DNA of 50,454 nucleotides. It comes from Bryobacterales bacterium (GTDB lineage Bacteria; Acidobacteriota; Terriglobia; Bryobacterales; Bryobacteraceae). The notes beneath the pieces are model-generated. The model had not been told where the DNA came from, did no database searches, and saw only the letters and a program-made list of their open reading frames with translations. The stretch spans positions 1 through 50,454 of the forward strand of contig PMOK01000306.1 of the NCBI GenBank assembly GCA_003162425.1. Reading direction: 5' to 3'. The position numbers and the translations under genes were made by a program. Positions 26,346 to 35,168 of this stretch are shown one piece after another (positions within the stretch are counted from its first letter, which is position 1; every line of letters starts with the position of its first letter).

Positions 26346-29300
26346 ATGATCGCCAGTCTTGCGATTCTCGCCTCGCTGCCGGCCACGGCGCAGACCACCG
26401 GCAAACCGTGGAGCGGAGTTTTGCGCGACGATCATCGGCGGCCCATCGCTGGTGCATCGGTTCGCGTGGAGTCAGGCGGCCATCGAGCAACCGCAGTGAC
26501 CGCCAGCGACGGCTCTTTCTCGTTCGCTGCCTTGGCCCCCGCCGCATATACGGTATCCGTTGAATATCAGGGCACGACGGCCACTTGTCCGCAGCCCGTT
26601 CAACTGCCCCGCGATGCGAGCGCCGTTTTGGAACTCTCCGCCGGTGGCACGTTATCGATCGTGGACCAAGCCCAAACCGGCCAGGGCTCGGGAGGAGAGA
26701 AACTGTCGGGCAAAGCCGTGTCCGATCTGCCCCTGAACAAGCGCGACTTCAGCGCGCTGCTGCTGCTCGCGGCCGGCACCATGACCGATACCAACGGAGC
26801 TTCCAATTTCACCCAGCAATTCGCCATCAACGGCCAGCGCGGTACCGCAGCGGTCTTCGCCATGGATGGCGCGGATTCGAGCGATCCGGAAATGGGCGGG
26901 GCAACATTCACGAATTTCAATGTCGATGCGGTAGAAGAGATCCACTCTAGTTCCGGCTGGATGCCCGCCGAAATCGGGCAAGGCGCGGCGGGCTATACCG
27001 ATATCGTGACGCGCTCCGGCACCAACGCACTTCACGGATCGGTGTTCGAGTTCCTGCGCAACGCGGCGCTCGACGCGCGCAATTTCTTCGACCGCCAATC
27101 TTTGGCGCAGCCAGAGCGCATTCCGCCCTTCATCCGCAACGAATTCGGCGTCACCAATGGCGGGCCTGTGGTGATTCCCGGCTTCTACAACGGCCGCAAC
27201 CGCACGTTTTATTTCGCCGAATATCAAGGCTTCCGGCAGGTGCTGAGCGACACCGAGGTGATTCCGGTGCCGACCACTCGAGAGCGCGAAGGCTTCGATT
27301 CCACCGCTTTTCCCGGCGATACGCTGATCGTTCCCGTCGACCCGCGCATCGCCAGGATTCTCGCGCGTTATCCGCTACCGAACGATCCCAGCGGTCCCTA
27401 TGGTGCGCGCACCTACGAGGCTCCTTCGAGGGTTGTCACGGATTCCGATCAATTCTCGATCCGCCTCGATCACAATCTCTCAGATAAGTCGCGTCTGTTC
27501 GGCCGCTTCACCATGGCCGACGTCAACGGGCCGATCATCAATCCCAGCCAGACCATCATCGATCCGCAATTTGCCGCGGACTTTCTCGACCGGCAACGCA
27601 ACGCGGCGATCTCCTGGACGCGCACGCCGTCGCCCACCTTCACCATGGAATCCGGCGTCAGTTTCACGCGCACCACACCGCAGTTCCCCACGCCCGACCA
27701 CACGGATCCGGCGCTGACCTTCGGCGATGGTTCCTACGAGCCGTTCAATGTTGCCGGGGGAACGGTGATCGGCATTTATGGCAATCTCTTTCAGGTTCGG
27801 CAGAATTTCCAATGGATTCGCGGCAAGCATACCTTGAAGGCAGGCGGGGAATGGCGCGGCAATCGCGATACCACCGTTTTTGGAATGAACCCTAACGGCG
27901 GATATCAATTCGGCGGCGGAACGGCTTACGCAACAGCTCGGATCGTGTCGACCAGCGGCCTGCACAATATCGCCGTCGGCCAACCGCTGCCCGATGCGCT
28001 CACCGGTCTGCTCGAGGCGGCCCCCTTCTCCTTTACCCAAGCGGTCGCGCCGCCGATCTTCTCGCAAGGCGCGGCCATTGGCGATTCGGCGATTCATCGC
28101 GACGCCTACAACTTCTACTTCCAGGACACCTGGAAGCTATCCGATCGCCTCACGGTAAACGCAGGCTTGCGCTACGAAATCGAGTCGCGCATCCGCGAAG
28201 CAAATTTGCGCACCTCCGCTCCCGTGCTCGGACTCAACACTGGTGTAACTCCCGGTTCCGAAGTGCTGATCAATCCCAGCCCGGCATACAAACTCGATCC
28301 GAACGGCTGGGGACCCCGCTTGTCATTCGATTGGCGTGCAGCCTCGAATACCACGGTGCACGTGGGCGGCGCCATCACTACACTGCTCATAAATCTCTAC
28401 CAGGATAATTCGCTCACCGGCAGTACGCCGTTCGTTCTTTATCCGCATGTGACCGCGGCACCCGGTCAGCCCATCGATTTTGGCGTCTTGATTACGCCGC
28501 AGCAGTTGCCGACTGTATACAACACGAGCGGAGCGCCCGTGTTCGCTTCGGGCAATTCTAAACAAGTGCCGGCCAACACGCTGATGAATCTGCTGCTCTA
28601 CGAGCAACAACTGGCGGCGGTTTCGCCCGGCCATCAAATCACGCAATTTAACATCTTGGGCATTTCGCCGAGCTTCGAGAACGGTTATATCGGCACTTGG
28701 ACGGCCGGCTTCGAACAGAAGCTCGCCGGTGCAACCATCAACGCAGGATACGTGGGCACCGCCGGAATCAAACTGCCTGCTGTGGATTATCCCAACGGTT
28801 TCCCGGGCGCTACCGCGTCGTTCGCCCCTTACAGCCAGTTCGATTCGTCGGGCAATTTCATTGGCGGCTACGGTATGGTAAGCGTGGTCAACAACCGCTC
28901 GCATTCCTCCTATCACGCCTTGCAGATCTCGGCCACGCGCGACCTGACGGCATCCGGCTTCGGCTTCCAGGCGAGCTACACATTCTCGAAATCGATCGAC
29001 GACACCAGCGCCGTGATCACTGCAGGCCTTTCAGGGTCCGGCGCCGTGGCGCAACCCGCGCCCGAAGATCCTTTCGATGCGCGCTTGGACAAAGGACCAT
29101 CGAATTTCGATGTGAAGCAGGCGTTGTCGTTCAATGTATTTCAGGATCTGCATGCGGACCGCACGCCGCTGCGGAGAGTCCTTGGCCAGACTCTGACGGC
29201 GGGTTGGCAGGTGCTCGGCATCGGGACTTTTCAAACTGGACTTCCATTCACCGTCTACTCCGGCATCCAGCAAACCGGCGTGGGATCGATGGGCACCGAC

Positions 29301-29702
29301 CGGCCGGATCAAATTGGAACACCGGTCCTGTCCACCAGCCGCACCGTGCGCGAGGATTACTTCGGGCTGGGCGCCAACAACGCTTCTTATTTCTCAATTC
29401 CCATCGGCGTACCCGGTGGAACCGGCCCCAATAGCGGCGTATTCGGCACGTTAGGCCGCAACACATTCCGTGGTCCCGGACTGCATGACATCGATCTCGC
29501 ATTAATTAAAGATACGCCACTGGTAGAAAGGGCTGGCGGCGCTCGCGCGTTCCTCCAATTCCGCGCCGAATTCTTCAATATGTTTAATTTCGTGAACTTC
29601 GGATTACCATCGAACATCCTGCTGGGCCCAGGCTTCGGCGAAATCAGCCGCACCGCGAGCAACTCGCGGCAGATCCAGTTCTCGATGAAGGTGATTTACT
29701 AA
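26346..29702 (+). CDS. TonB-dependent receptor with carboxypeptidase-regulatory-like domain (Oar-like)
   Basis: The ATG at 26346 starts a signal peptide (MIASLAILASLPATAQ); the frame is open from a TTG at 26325. About 1118 residues. Order: signal, a carboxypeptidase-regulatory-like beta domain (GVLRDDHRRPIAGASVRVES to YTVSVEY), a plug domain (FAINGQRGTAAVFAMDGADS, VEEIHSSSGWMPAEIGQGAA, IVTRSGTNALHGSVFEFLRN), then a long beta-barrel ending in IQFSMKVIY with the terminal aromatic signal. Acidobacteria carry many of these as outer-membrane transporters for glycans or other large nutrients, energised by TonB-ExbBD. The ligand cannot be told from sequence; the glycosidase at 32029 may belong to the same nutritional context. 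Confidence 0.9.
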   Translation: MIASLAILASLPATAQTTGKPWSGVLRDDHRRPIAGASVRVESGGHRATAVTASDGSFSFAALAPAAYTVSVEYQGTTATCPQPVQLPRDASAVLELSAGGTLSIVDQAQTGQGSGGEKLSGKAVSDLPLNKRDFSALLLLAAGTMTDTNGASNFTQQFAINGQRGTAAVFAMDGADSSDPEMGGATFTNFNVDAVEEIHSSSGWMPAEIGQGAAGYTDIVTRSGTNALHGSVFEFLRNAALDARNFFDRQSLAQPERIPPFIRNEFGVTNGGPVVIPGFYNGRNRTFYFAEYQGFRQVLSDTEVIPVPTTREREGFDSTAFPGDTLIVPVDPRIARILARYPLPNDPSGPYGARTYEAPSRVVTDSDQFSIRLDHNLSDKSRLFGRFTMADVNGPIINPSQTIIDPQFAADFLDRQRNAAISWTRTPSPTFTMESGVSFTRTTPQFPTPDHTDPALTFGDGSYEPFNVAGGTVIGIYGNLFQVRQNFQWIRGKHTLKAGGEWRGNRDTTVFGMNPNGGYQFGGGTAYATARIVSTSGLHNIAVGQPLPDALTGLLEAAPFSFTQAVAPPIFSQGAAIGDSAIHRDAYNFYFQDTWKLSDRLTVNAGLRYEIESRIREANLRTSAPVLGLNTGVTPGSEVLINPSPAYKLDPNGWGPRLSFDWRAASNTTVHVGGAITTLLINLYQDNSLTGSTPFVLYPHVTAAPGQPIDFGVLITPQQLPTVYNTSGAPVFASGNSKQVPANTLMNLLLYEQQLAAVSPGHQITQFNILGISPSFENGYIGTWTAGFEQKLAGATINAGYVGTAGIKLPAVDYPNGFPGATASFAPYSQFDSSGNFIGGYGMVSVVNNRSHSSYHALQISATRDLTASGFGFQASYTFSKSIDDTSAVITAGLSGSGAVAQPAPEDPFDARLDKGPSNFDVKQALSFNVFQDLHADRTPLRRVLGQTLTAGWQVLGIGTFQTGLPFTVYSGIQQTGVGSMGTDRPDQIGTPVLSTSRTVREDYFGLGANNASYFSIPIGVPGGTGPNSGVFGTLGRNTFRGPGLHDIDLALIKDTPLVERAGGARAFLQFRAEFFNMFNFVNFGLPSNILLGPGFGEISRTASNSRQIQFSMKVIY

Positions 29703-29717
29703 CAAACTAACAAACGG

Positions 29718-29760
29718 TGGTCAGCCGGGCGGGGATCGAACCCGCATCCCAACTTTTGGC
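29718..29760 (-). repeat. tRNA- or tmRNA-like 3' end fragment
   Basis: The minus strand reads GATGCGGGTTCGATCCCCGC followed by CCGGCTGACCA: a perfect 5-bp T stem with TTCGATC loop, a 7-base acceptor strand, A and CCA. No matching 5' strand or anticodon arm is found within 100 bases. The GGATGCGGGTTCGAT context recalls tmRNA 3' ends. It is probably an integration scar. Confidence 0.5.
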
Positions 29761-29852
29761 TCTGCAACTTACGGAAGATACGAATAGATCGATTAGTCCT
29801 GGGTTACGGCGCATCCGGAAGTTATGTTGGTCCCGAAGTCTGAATCCGGGAA

Positions 29853-29885
29853 GCTTCGGGCGGATCACGCGCCACTCGTACAAAG
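29853..29885 (-). repeat. 33-base dispersed repeat, copy C (inverted)
   Basis: The minus strand reads CTTTGTACGAGTGGCGCGTG then ATCCGCCCGAAGC, aligned over 33 bases with copies A and B. It is flanked by two further ACTTCGGG motifs on the same strand. 29761-29997 holds no supported gene. Confidence 0.55.
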
Positions 29886-29997
29886 CCTACTAGGGTGACA
29901 CGGGCCCGAAGTCTCAATCTAGTCCATGACGAGGTTTCGCTGCGGACCACGTCTCCAAGAAGAATTGAACATCGGTGGTACTCGCGATGATCGTCAG

Positions 29998-30687
29998 TTA
30001 TTCGAACAAGCCCCTGATCCGCTCCTTCAATTGCCTCACATCATCGTGCGTACGTGAACTGGAGCTATCAAACAAAACGTTCGCCTGGCAATCGTTCCAC
30101 AAAGAAATGAACGCGGCCTCCACTCCTTCCACTGCTTTCCGACGGCGCAACACCACCGCGCCAATATTGCGCTTGCCACCGACTACCGGAAAACCAATGA
30201 CTGCTATACGCCCGTCCACAGCCATAAAGTCGAATTGCGGCCCCACTGAGCTAAGATAGCGGACCTCGGCGTTCGCGTGCTGACTGAAATGTTCAACGAG
30301 CCATTCAACATGTTGGCGCGATCTCGGACCTACACGGATGACTCGACGGAAATCCTCAAGTGGATAGCGCGGATCTTTCAGACGGTGCTCGATAAGCTCG
30401 AAATACGGCTGCTCCTCGTCCGCTTCGCCAAGATGTGTTCGCGCCGTCCAAAGGCGTTGCCGTGCGGTCACCGCAAGCGATTCAAGAAAGGACATTACGT
30501 CTCCGTATCCCGTTAACACAAACGCGCTTCGCGTAATCAAAAATATGAACCACAACACGCTCGCAAACAAAAGCACGGCGAGCGCTATGAGGGTCGGGCG
30601 TGGCGTTCCCGGAAACAGATTTCCCGCCGTCGTCAGCACTAGAGAGACCAGCCAACGACTGCACTCCAGACCTCGGTGCGCGTCCAT
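29998..30687 (-). CDS. Membrane-anchored protein of unknown function
   Basis: 229 residues. Two hydrophobic segments (LVSLVLTTAGNLF and PTLIALAVLLFASVLWFIFL, about residues 13-52) precede a cytoplasmic part. The end, VRYLSSVGPQFDFMAVDGRI followed by AVIGFPVVGG and a VVLRRRKAVEGVEAAFISLW helix, resembles the second half of phospholipase D-like or TrmB-like sensor domains, but the HxK catalytic motif is not seen. Probably a membrane-tethered sensor or inactive PLD-fold protein; low certainty. Confidence 0.6.
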   Translation of the reverse strand: MDAHRGLECSRWLVSLVLTTAGNLFPGTPRPTLIALAVLLFASVLWFIFLITRSAFVLTGYGDVMSFLESLAVTARQRLWTARTHLGEADEEQPYFELIEHRLKDPRYPLEDFRRVIRVGPRSRQHVEWLVEHFSQHANAEVRYLSSVGPQFDFMAVDGRIAVIGFPVVGGKRNIGAVVLRRRKAVEGVEAAFISLWNDCQANVLFDSSSSRTHDDVRQLKERIRGLFE

Positions 30688-30741
30688 TTCAGAAGCAGGG
30701 CTTTCAAATTGAGTCCGAACCTTAACCGGTATGGATTATCA

Positions 30742-31172
30742 TTATTTGGATTTCTTGATCTGCATGGCTGCTCTGATGCGCCGCTGGTGGCGGACCAGAA
30801 TAATGGTGCAATCTGTGCCTGGCCTCGACTGGCTGCTCCGTTTAGATGCCCGGTCAAAATCGATAAACGTCGTCCCCACCGCCGTGATATTCAGCACCAA
30901 CTGCGTATTCGCCGGGATCACCGCGCGCCCGAGATCTGCGCGCCCGAGGCCTGCACCATCGTGTTTCCCGACGTAATCGTCAACGTGAACAGCAGCGTCG
31001 GCGGCGACGTGGCCGTTTGCACTTGCACCACCACCGACGCCCCCGTAGGTGCCTGAGCCAGCCACAGCGTCGCCCCTTGCAGCGTTTTCAACGCATTGAA
31101 AAACGCCGGCACTTGCCCGACGTTCGACCCAATCGCCAGCGTCCCCGGAACCACGAATCGTGAGCAGACCAC
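30742..31172 (-). pseudogene. Small beta-rich structural-like protein, frameshifted
   Basis: One frame (30918-31172) reads VVPGTLAIGSNVGQVPAFFN, then TLQGATLWLAQAPTGASVVV and TLTITSGNTMVQASGAQISG; the other continues VIPANTQLVLNITAVGTTFI. The switch falls in a GCGCGC run near 30920-30928. The beta-strand pattern with IGSNVG and APTGASVVVQV recalls phage or tail-associated surface proteins. No start or partner genes are preserved nearby, so it is treated as a relic. Confidence 0.5.
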
Positions 31173-31248
31173 CGCAAACCCCCTGAATATTCGTGATCCC
31201 CAGCGCTTTCCCCACTTGCAGATTCCCGCGCCACGCCGATTCTATCTG

Positions 31249-31575
31249 TTAAAAGCGACTACGGCCCGCTACTTTCTCGTTGTCGCGCTTGTTGTCGCGC
31301 AGCGTGCGTTGTACCCATTTCCAGTAGTAGCTGTTGTATGTTCGGAACTCCCACCAATTCTCGTCAGATCCGCGCCGCGATGCCTCGTCCTCTAGCACTT
31401 TGAGGTACTTTCCTACCGCCTCGTCATCCGGTGCCTTAGTCTGTCCAGAAAGAATCTTGGCTTCTGCCGTGTCCACGTCCTCGTGACCCAATTGCTCTAT
31501 GGCGTATGCCTGCGCGACCACATACCAACTTCCGGCAAGTGCGAGTACCAGGTACGCGACGAGCAATCTGAACAC
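31249..31575 (-). CDS. Small protein with one membrane helix
   Basis: 108 residues: FRLLVAYLVLALAGSWYVVA forms a signal anchor, followed by a charged helical part (GHEDVDTAEAKILSGQTKAP, KYLKVLEDEASRRGSDENWW). The frame stays open further upstream to about 31648 (TILALFQWRVGRSIPVF), where it overlaps an IS fragment on the other strand, so the N-terminus may have been lost. No family is recognised. Confidence 0.4.
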   Translation of the reverse strand: MFRLLVAYLVLALAGSWYVVAQAYAIEQLGHEDVDTAEAKILSGQTKAPDDEAVGKYLKVLEDEASRRGSDENWWEFRTYNSYYWKWVQRTLRDNKRDNEKVAGRSRF

Positions 31576-31619
31576 CGGGATCGAACGCCCAACCCGCCAT
31601 TGAAATAGAGCAAGAATGG

Positions 31620-31799
31620 TGCTCCATAAACCTCATCGCCGCCACGACAACAACAACGGGGCTGGCCGTAAAAAGCAAGCTCGATTCCAACATCTATCCT
31701 CCGGGGCTCAAGATTTCCGATCAGCAAATGGCCGAACTCCAACTCCGGAGAGACAAGTGTCACGGCGATTGGAACTATAAGCTTTTAGCCAGAAGTTGA
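31620..31799 (+). pseudogene. ISAzo13-type transposase, C-terminal fragment
   Basis: The forward frame reads INLIAATTTTTGLAVKSKLD, then SNIYPPGLKISDQQMAELQL and HGDWNYKLLARS before a stop. ISAzo13-family transposases end with TTTxxGLxVxxxLDTxxYxxGxKVSDxQ...FHGEWNY. The catalytic region is missing; the 5' side abuts unrelated sequence. Confidence 0.75.
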
Positions 31800-32028
31800 C
31801 ACAGTTATTTCCTGATAGCTCCTAAGTGAGCCAGAAACTCCGTTACCGTCCCACACACACGGGCGTTGCGCAATAATAACTGTTTTCTGTGCAGATCAGT
31901 CGGTGGACAGCTCCGCACTTCTGGCACGTGAGCACTTTCGCCGGACTGAGAGCCGGTCGCCACAAAGCGTACAGCGCTTGCCGGCTGAACGCGTCTTTAG
32001 TTGACTGTTTCTAGGAACGGGGGGAAGC

Positions 32029-33510
32029 ATGGCGCTTATTAGCTCGGCTCGTACGCTGATGCTAGCGACTATCGGAATCTGCGCCTTGTCTGCGCAGACG
32101 GTGAAGGTCTCTTGGGACAAAGTGGAGCGCGTCTCAAACACAACGCCAACACTGCAAGTTGTCGTGAATCCACCGTTGAGGCCCGGTTCCGCCATCCACG
32201 ATCGGGTCTACGCCGACCTGCACAATTTCGGGTTCGACTACGTCCGGTACGTGCCCTGGTTACCTTATCCGAAGCTCGCAGTGGCGGAACTGGAGCCGCC
32301 CACGAATGGCAAGACATCCTGGGATTTCTCACTCATCGATCCGATGACGCTCGATTTCCTGAATGCCCAGAAGGGTCATAGCCTGATGCTGAATTTCAGC
32401 ACCATTCCGGCCTGGATGTGGAAGACGCCGAAGCCCGTCGCTTATCCGCAGGATCCCGACGAGGTGAGCTGGGACTACACACAAGGTTCCGAGCTCCGCG
32501 ATCCTTCCTGCAAAGAGGTCGCCGATTACTACGCAAGACTGGTGAGCTGGTATGTGAACGGCGGATTCACCGACGAGTACGGTAAGCGATATGAGTCCGG
32601 CCATCACTTCAAGATTGATTATTGGGAGGTCCTCAACGAAATCGATTTCGAGCACAAAATGAGTCCACGGTTGTATGGGTCGATTTACGACGCAGTGGTT
32701 GCTGCTATTCACAAGGTGTCACCGGAAACGAAGTTCGTCGCACTCGCGCTAGCCGACCCTAGCGGTGATCCGGCGATGTTTGAGTATTTCCTGAACCCAA
32801 GGAACCACAAGCGGGGGACGCCGCTCGACATGATCTCTTATCATTTTTATGCCGTCCCGTCATCCGACGAGAGTCCCGAAATCCAGCAGCACACGTTCTT
32901 TGATCAGGCCGATCGCTTCTTCGTTACCGTGCGCTATGTCGAGCAGATCCGCAAGCGGCTGTCGCCGTCTACCAAGACCGACACGAATGAGCTTGGCGTC
33001 ATCTCCGCCGACGATCTCGCACAAGGAACTCCCGGCCACGTGGTTCAGCCGATACCAGATTCCTATTGGCATCTTGCCGCGTCGCTGTATGCGTATCTGT
33101 TTGGCCAGCTGACCGAGTTGGGAATCGACGTCGCCGGAGAGTCACAGTTAGTGGGATATCCAACCCAGTTTCCGAGCGTCTCGATGGTCGATTGGAATAC
33201 CGGCGCACCGAATGCCCGGTACCGCGTTCTTGGGTTGTTGAGAAACAATTTCGGGCCCGGTGACAAGGTCGTTACGGCCGACAGCGGTTCTCCTTCCGTT
33301 TACGCGCTTGGCTTCATTGGGCGTGACGGCACTCGGAAGCTGTTGCTGGTAAACAAGCGTGAGCGGACCTTTGACTTGACCCTGCCCCAGTCGGCTAAGC
33401 AAGTTGAGGCTGTGAATCACATCACCAGGGGTGACCCTCCCGCGAGGTCCTTCCCGAACAGCAACAAGTTGCAGTTACAGGCGCAGGAGGTTGCTGTTGT
33501 TACCTTCTGA
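32029..33510 (+). CDS. Secreted GH39-like glycoside hydrolase
   Basis: GGGGGGAAGC precedes the ATG at 32029. 493 residues with a signal peptide (to about residue 22). The (beta/alpha)8 clan-A features are DYWEVLNEIDFEH with Asn203-Glu204 as acid/base, and a probable nucleophile Glu321 in KTDTNELGV; GFDYVRYVPWLP and SYHFYAVP are on other strands. A C-terminal beta domain (LLLVNKRERTFDLTLPQSAK) follows, as in GH39 xylosidases and related enzymes. It should release sugars from plant or microbial polysaccharide outside the cytoplasm. Substrate is not determinable; the adjacent MFS gene (33591) could import the product. Confidence 0.75.
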   Translation: MALISSARTLMLATIGICALSAQTVKVSWDKVERVSNTTPTLQVVVNPPLRPGSAIHDRVYADLHNFGFDYVRYVPWLPYPKLAVAELEPPTNGKTSWDFSLIDPMTLDFLNAQKGHSLMLNFSTIPAWMWKTPKPVAYPQDPDEVSWDYTQGSELRDPSCKEVADYYARLVSWYVNGGFTDEYGKRYESGHHFKIDYWEVLNEIDFEHKMSPRLYGSIYDAVVAAIHKVSPETKFVALALADPSGDPAMFEYFLNPRNHKRGTPLDMISYHFYAVPSSDESPEIQQHTFFDQADRFFVTVRYVEQIRKRLSPSTKTDTNELGVISADDLAQGTPGHVVQPIPDSYWHLAASLYAYLFGQLTELGIDVAGESQLVGYPTQFPSVSMVDWNTGAPNARYRVLGLLRNNFGPGDKVVTADSGSPSVYALGFIGRDGTRKLLLVNKRERTFDLTLPQSAKQVEAVNHITRGDPPARSFPNSNKLQLQAQEVAVVTF

Positions 33511-33590
33511 CTGAGTGAAGCGAGCATAACAAACGAAGAGTTTCGGATGGGCCGATCCTCAGCAACTGAAGTCACGATCGTCGATTTCCG

Positions 33591-34796
33591 ATGCGAGATG
33601 AACGAACGATACAGATTACCGGTCCCGGAAGTTCCTCACGTGCGTTGCGACGGGCTCGCATCTCCGTCTCCCTTGTTTTCCTGATCCACGGGATTCTCGT
33701 TTCGAACTGGCTGTCGCGGATTCCCGCAGTGCAGGCGAAGCTGCATCTTTCGGTGGGGATTCTGGGCGCAACGCTGCTGGCTACGGCGGCCGGCGCGCTT
33801 ATCGCCATGCCGCTGACCTCGAAGCTGGTGGGACGATTCGGGAGTGCGCGCGTGACGCGCGTCTCCACCCTATTGCTGTGCATCTGCGTGGTGCTTCCCG
33901 GGTTGGCGTGGAATACGCCTGTGCTCGCGGCGGCTCTTTTTGCCTATGGGGCCGCAGCGGGCCTCATGGACGTGGCCATGAACACGGAGGGCGTGGCGGT
34001 GGAAGCCGCCTATTCTCGCCCCGTCATGGTGGGCTTTCATGCGCTGTTCAGCTTTGGCGGGATGATTGGGTCGTTGATGGGCAGCTTGGCCGCGGGCTAC
34101 GCGATTGAGCCGCAATGGCATTTGGCTGCGGTGGGCGGAGCGCTCGCCGCCGCGTCCATTCCAGTGTGCCGCCACATGTTGGTAAACGCGTCGGAGCCGC
34201 TGCCGGATACGAGTTCCACGTGCGAGTTGCTGCGTCCCCTGATTGGGCTCGGCTTGGTGGCATTCTGCATCCTGCTCGGTGAGGGAGCGATGGCCGACTG
34301 GAGCGCCGTGTATCTTGGACAGCTCTCCAGCCCCGGAGTGGCGCCCCTGGGTTACGCCGTGTTTTCGCTATCGATGGCGCTCGGAAGGCTGCGTGGAGAC
34401 TGGTTCCACGAGCGCCTCGGCTCCGTCGCCACGGTGCGGTGGGGCAGCGCGGTGGCGGCTGCCGGTCTGGGAATCGCGCTTCTGGCAGACGGCGTACCCG
34501 CCACACTGGCCGGCTTCGCCTGCGCGGGATGGGGATTCTCCGCGATTTTTCCGATCCTGTGCTCAGTGGCGGGCAAGAAGGCCGCGGGGAAGCCGCAGGC
34601 CGGAATTGCCGCCGTCTCCGCCACCGGCTATCTCGGCTTCCTCGTTGGTCCTCCCATGATCGGCTTCTTGGCCCAGGCCTCCTCGCTGAGAATGGCGCTG
34701 CTGCTGGTGGCCGCGCTCAGCGGGCTGGCCTCGGTGATGGCTCGCGTCGCGCGGATCAACTCACGCGATGTGCTGCCGGGCCCACGTGTGCCATGA
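33591..34796 (+). CDS. MFS transporter (YbjJ/fucose-permease-like)
   Basis: 401 residues with about 12 hydrophobic helices. The N-terminal part FLIHGILVSNWLSRIPAVQA, then LVGRFGSARVTRVSTLL and LMDVAMNTEGVAVEAAYSRP match the MFS subgroup containing E. coli YbjJ, where VAMNxQxxxVE is conserved. The second half has SLSMALGRLRGDWFHERLGS. It probably imports or exports a small sugar-like compound. It starts 81 bases after the glycosidase stop and may be in the same transcript. Confidence 0.85.
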   Translation: MRDERTIQITGPGSSSRALRRARISVSLVFLIHGILVSNWLSRIPAVQAKLHLSVGILGATLLATAAGALIAMPLTSKLVGRFGSARVTRVSTLLLCICVVLPGLAWNTPVLAAALFAYGAAAGLMDVAMNTEGVAVEAAYSRPVMVGFHALFSFGGMIGSLMGSLAAGYAIEPQWHLAAVGGALAAASIPVCRHMLVNASEPLPDTSSTCELLRPLIGLGLVAFCILLGEGAMADWSAVYLGQLSSPGVAPLGYAVFSLSMALGRLRGDWFHERLGSVATVRWGSAVAAAGLGIALLADGVPATLAGFACAGWGFSAIFPILCSVAGKKAAGKPQAGIAAVSATGYLGFLVGPPMIGFLAQASSLRMALLLVAALSGLASVMARVARINSRDVLPGPRVP

Positions 34797-35168
34797 CCTT
34801 AGATATTTCCGATCCGGTCGGCGGGTTGCTGGTTCCTCAACGTCGGCGGGGTACAACACCACGAGATAGTGAGCTAGTTTATTTTACGTCGCCCTGACGC
34901 CAGCGGAGCTTTGAGAACGGCTTTAGGGCATTTTCCTCGTCGTTGACCATCTCCCTTAATCGGAAATTGGATCATGTTGTTGTTCGTTGTGGTGATCTCT
35001 GAAATCTTGGTCGTAACCTCTGTCAATATCCTGCCGCTCTTCTTAATGATGCAGATGTGGGATTCGTACGAGATGAATTGTTCGGGCGCAGGAGGCTGAG
35101 CGGGGTTTTTGCCGGGGCTATGGCATGCGAGTCACGTGGTCCGGGCCTTGAACATTGAGAGAACGGAT
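34797..35168. other. Gap with no supported complete gene
   Basis: A minus-strand frame without a usable start (about 34885-35115) encodes QFISYESHICIIKKSGRILT and then MIQFPIKGDG...KAPLASGRRKIN, which looks protein-like but unfamiliar, possibly a severed gene end. Nothing else is seen. Confidence 0.35.

Noticed and set aside
29718..30070. Possible complete tmRNA on the minus strand
   Set aside because: Only the 3' T arm and acceptor strand are convincing; no 5' partner or tag frame was found.
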